Of a stretch of DNA of 64,000 nucleotides, positions 61,691 through 64,000 are shown piece after piece. Source of the DNA: Synaphobranchus kaupii (taxonomy: Eukaryota; Chordata; Actinopteri; Anguilliformes; Synaphobranchidae); the NCBI GenBank assembly GCA_029718625.1, contig JAINUF010000027.1, forward strand, positions 2,278,676 through 2,342,675. Reading direction: 5' to 3'. How positions within the stretch are numbered: the stretch's first letter is position 1; the number at the start of each line of letters is the position of its first letter. The notes under the pieces were generated by a model, which did no database searches, was not told the origin of the DNA, and saw only the letters and a list, made by a program, of their open reading frames with translations. The position numbers were made by a program, and so were the translations under genes.

Positions 61691-64000
61691 AAGACGTTAT
61701 AGCTCAAATATACAGTTGATTAATTTTTAAATTTTCCATTTGTAAATTTTGAATGAATTTTTCTTCAAATTTAAAATGCAAACATTTCAATAGTTTCTGT
61801 GACATGTGACTAAGATGCCTCAAACCAACTGTAATGTTGTCAGATACATTCTCCAATTTACAAGCAATGCTTTTTCCAATTTTCCTTTTGTAAATTTTAA
61901 ATAGATTTTTATTCAAAATAAAAGCACTAAAATTTCAATAGCTTCTGTGACATATGATGAAGACGCATGCCTCAAACCAATTTTAGTGTTGTCAAAGTCA
62001 TTATCGCTCAAATATACAGTTGATTAATTTTTTAAATTTCCGTTTGTAAATTTTAAATGTATTTTTCTTCAAATTTAAAATGCTAACATTTCAATAGCTT
62101 CTGTGACATGTGACTAAGATGCCTCAAACCAACTGTAATGTTGTCAGATACATTCTCCAATTTACAAGCAATGCTTTTTCCAATTTTCCTTTTGTAAATT
62201 TTAAATAGATTTTTATTCAAAATAAAAGCACTAAAATTTCAATAGCTTCTGTGACATATGATGAAGACGCATGCCTCAAACCAATTTTAGTGTTGTCAAA
62301 GACGTTATAGCTCAAATATACAGTTGATTAATTTTTAAATTTTCCATTTGTAAATTTTGAATGAATTTTTCTTCAAATTTAAAATGCAAACATTTCAATA
62401 GCTTCTGTGACATGTGACTAAGATGCCTCAAACCAACTGTAATGTTGTCAGATGCATTCTCCAATTTACAAGCAATGCTTTTTCCAATTTTCCTTTTGTA
62501 AATTTTAAATAGATTTTTATTCAAAACAAAAGCATTAAAATTTCAATAGCTTCTGTGACATATGATGAAGACGCATGCCTCAAACCAATTTTAGTGTTGT
62601 CAAAGACGTTATAGCTCAAATATACAGTTGATTAATTTTTAAATTTTCCATTTGTAAATTTTGAATGAATTTTTCTTCAAATTTAAAATGCAAACATTTC
62701 AATAGCTTCTGTGACATGTGACTAAGATGCCTCAAACCAACTGTAATGTTGTCAGATACATTCTCCAATTTACAAGCAATGCTTTTTCCAATTTTCCTTT
62801 TGTAAATTTTAAATAGATTTTTATTCAAAACAAAAGCATTAAAATTTCAATAGCTTCTGTGACATATGATGAAGACGCATGCCTCAAACCAATTTTAGTG
62901 TTGTCAAAATCATTATAGCTCAAATATACAGTTGATTAATTTTTAAAATTTCCGTTTGTAAATTTTAAATGTATTTTTCTTCAAATTTAAAATGTAAACA
63001 TTTCAATAGCTTCTGTGACATGTGACTAAGATGCCTCAAACCAACTGTAATGTTGTCAGATACATTCTCCAATTTACAAGCAATGCTTTTTCCAATTTTC
63101 CTTTTGTAAATTTTAAATAGATTTTTATTCAAAATAAAAGCACTAAAATTTCAATAGCTTCTGTGACATATGATGAAGACGCATGCCTCAAACCAATTTT
63201 AGTGTTGTCAAAGACGTTATAGCTCAAATATACAGTTGATTAATTTTTTAATTTTCCATTTGTAAATTTTGAATGAATTTTTCTTCAAATTTAAAATGCA
63301 AACATTTCAATAGCTTCTGTGACATGTGACTAAGATGCCTCAAACCAACTGTAATGTTGTCAGATGCATTCTCCAATTTACAAGCAATGCTTTTTCCAAT
63401 TTTCCTTTTGTAAATTTTAAATAGATTTTTATTCACAATAAAAGCACTAAAATTTCAATAGCTTCTGTGACATATGATGAAGACGCATGCCTCAAACCAA
63501 TTTTAGTGTTGTCAAAGACGTTATAGCTCAAATATACAGTTGATTAATTTTTAAATTTTCCATTTGTAAATTTTGAATGAATTTTTCTTCAAATTTAAAA
63601 TGCAAACATTTCAATAGTTTCTGTGACATGTGACTAAGATGCCTCAAACCAACTGTAATGTTGTCAGATACATTCTCCAATTTACAAGCAATGCTTTTTC
63701 CAATTTTCCTTTTGTAAATTTTAAATAGATTTTTATTCAAAATAAAAGCACTAAAATTTCAATAGCTTCTGTGACATATGATGAAGACGCATGCCTCAAA
63801 CCAATTTTAGTGTTGTCAAAGTCATTATCGCTCAAATATACAGTTGATTAATTTTTTAAATTTCCGTTTGTAAATTTTAAATGAATTTTTCTTCAAATTT
63901 AAAATGCTAACATTTCAATAGCTTCTGAGACATGTGACTAAGATGCCTCAAACCAACTGTAATGTTGTCAGATACATTCTCCAATTTACAAGCAATGCTT

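Larger units (their letters stand above)
1..64000 (+). repeat. Satellite DNA array, 304-bp dimeric unit, about 208 copies
   Basis: The same sequence recurs head to tail across the entire window with a period of 304 bp, always in one orientation, with no spacer and no unique sequence. The only net departures from the period are eight identical 93-bp partial copies in the first 22.8 kb. Units differ from one another by a few substitutions. Base composition is about 28% G+C. Nothing resembling a gene, tRNA, transposon or telomere repeat is embedded. Known satellites of this scale (one or two nucleosome lengths, AT-rich, homogenised, higher-order structure) sit in eukaryotic centromeric, pericentromeric or subtelomeric heterochromatin. 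Which of these applies here is inference. I do not recognise the family or species. Both edges cut through the array, so its full length is unknown. Confidence 0.97.

Noticed and set aside
160..63740. More than a hundred near-identical minus-strand open frames of 62-70 codons, one in many repeat units, as a multicopy small-protein gene family
   Set aside because: They lie wholly inside the satellite unit, span the A/B dimer boundary, are interrupted in many units by a common allele, resemble no protein I know, and vary at the same sites as the surrounding repeat. Their similarity is explained by repeat homogenisation.
1..64000. CRISPR array
   Set aside because: There are no unique spacers between short repeats. 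The whole 304-bp unit is repeated, and no cas-like gene is present.
1..64000. Inverted repeats, or orientation switches within the array
   Set aside because: The same strand reads the same unit from end to end. I found no reverse-complement copy.
1..64000. Telomere or microsatellite tracts, tRNA or rRNA genes
   Set aside because: No TTAGGG- or TTTAGGG-like runs, no short tandem tracts beyond brief A/T runs, and no tRNA or rRNA signatures are visible on either strand.
1..64000. Species or satellite family identification
   Set aside because: I considered insect and plant satellites with monomers of about 150-180 bp but recognised no diagnostic sequence. Naming one would be a guess.

Overview
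The whole 64 kb window is one uninterrupted satellite DNA array. I see no gene, RNA gene, transposon, telomere repeat or unique sequence, and both window edges lie inside the array. The repeat is AT-rich (about 28% G+C by hand count of the first unit). It is always in the same orientation and has a basic period of 304 bp. Each 304-bp unit is itself an old dimer of two diverged 152-bp halves, called A (1-152) and B (153-304) here. About 208 units fit in the window. Such an array points to a eukaryotic nucleus: centromeric, pericentromeric or subtelomeric heterochromatin in a long-read assembly. I do not recognise the satellite family and cannot name the organism.

Layout. From 1 to about 22.8 kb the 304-bp rhythm is broken eight times by the same 93-bp truncated copy of half B. 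A second half B starts right after each one, at 2070, 3987, 6208, 10557, 12778, 14695, 18436 and 22785. Successive restarts are spaced n x 304 + 93 bp, with n = 6, 7, 14, 7, 6, 12 and 14, so the truncated piece marks higher-order repeats of about 1917, 2221, 3741 and 4349 bp. A block at 1-8056 recurs at 8488-14626 lacking exactly one 1917-bp higher-order unit. From 22.8 kb to the end (about 41 kb, about 135 units) I find no net departure from 304-bp phase. That part is built of higher-order duplications that are whole multiples of 304 bp: 608, 1216, 2432, 2736, 3344, 3648 and 9728 bp.

Interpretation. Units differ by a limited set of alleles concentrated at the start of half B and at the A/B linker. 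Rare private changes are shared at fixed distances, which is the mark of recent unequal exchange or segmental amplification. Two short blocks, at 84-105/240-261 and 119-132/271-284, are identical between halves A and B although the rest has diverged, so they are candidates for constrained or protein-bound sites. The recurring minus-strand open frames of 62-70 codons are a by-product of the repeat and are not annotated as genes. I found no new enzymatic or defence system. What is worth a second look is the architecture of the array and the recurrent 93-bp breakpoint.
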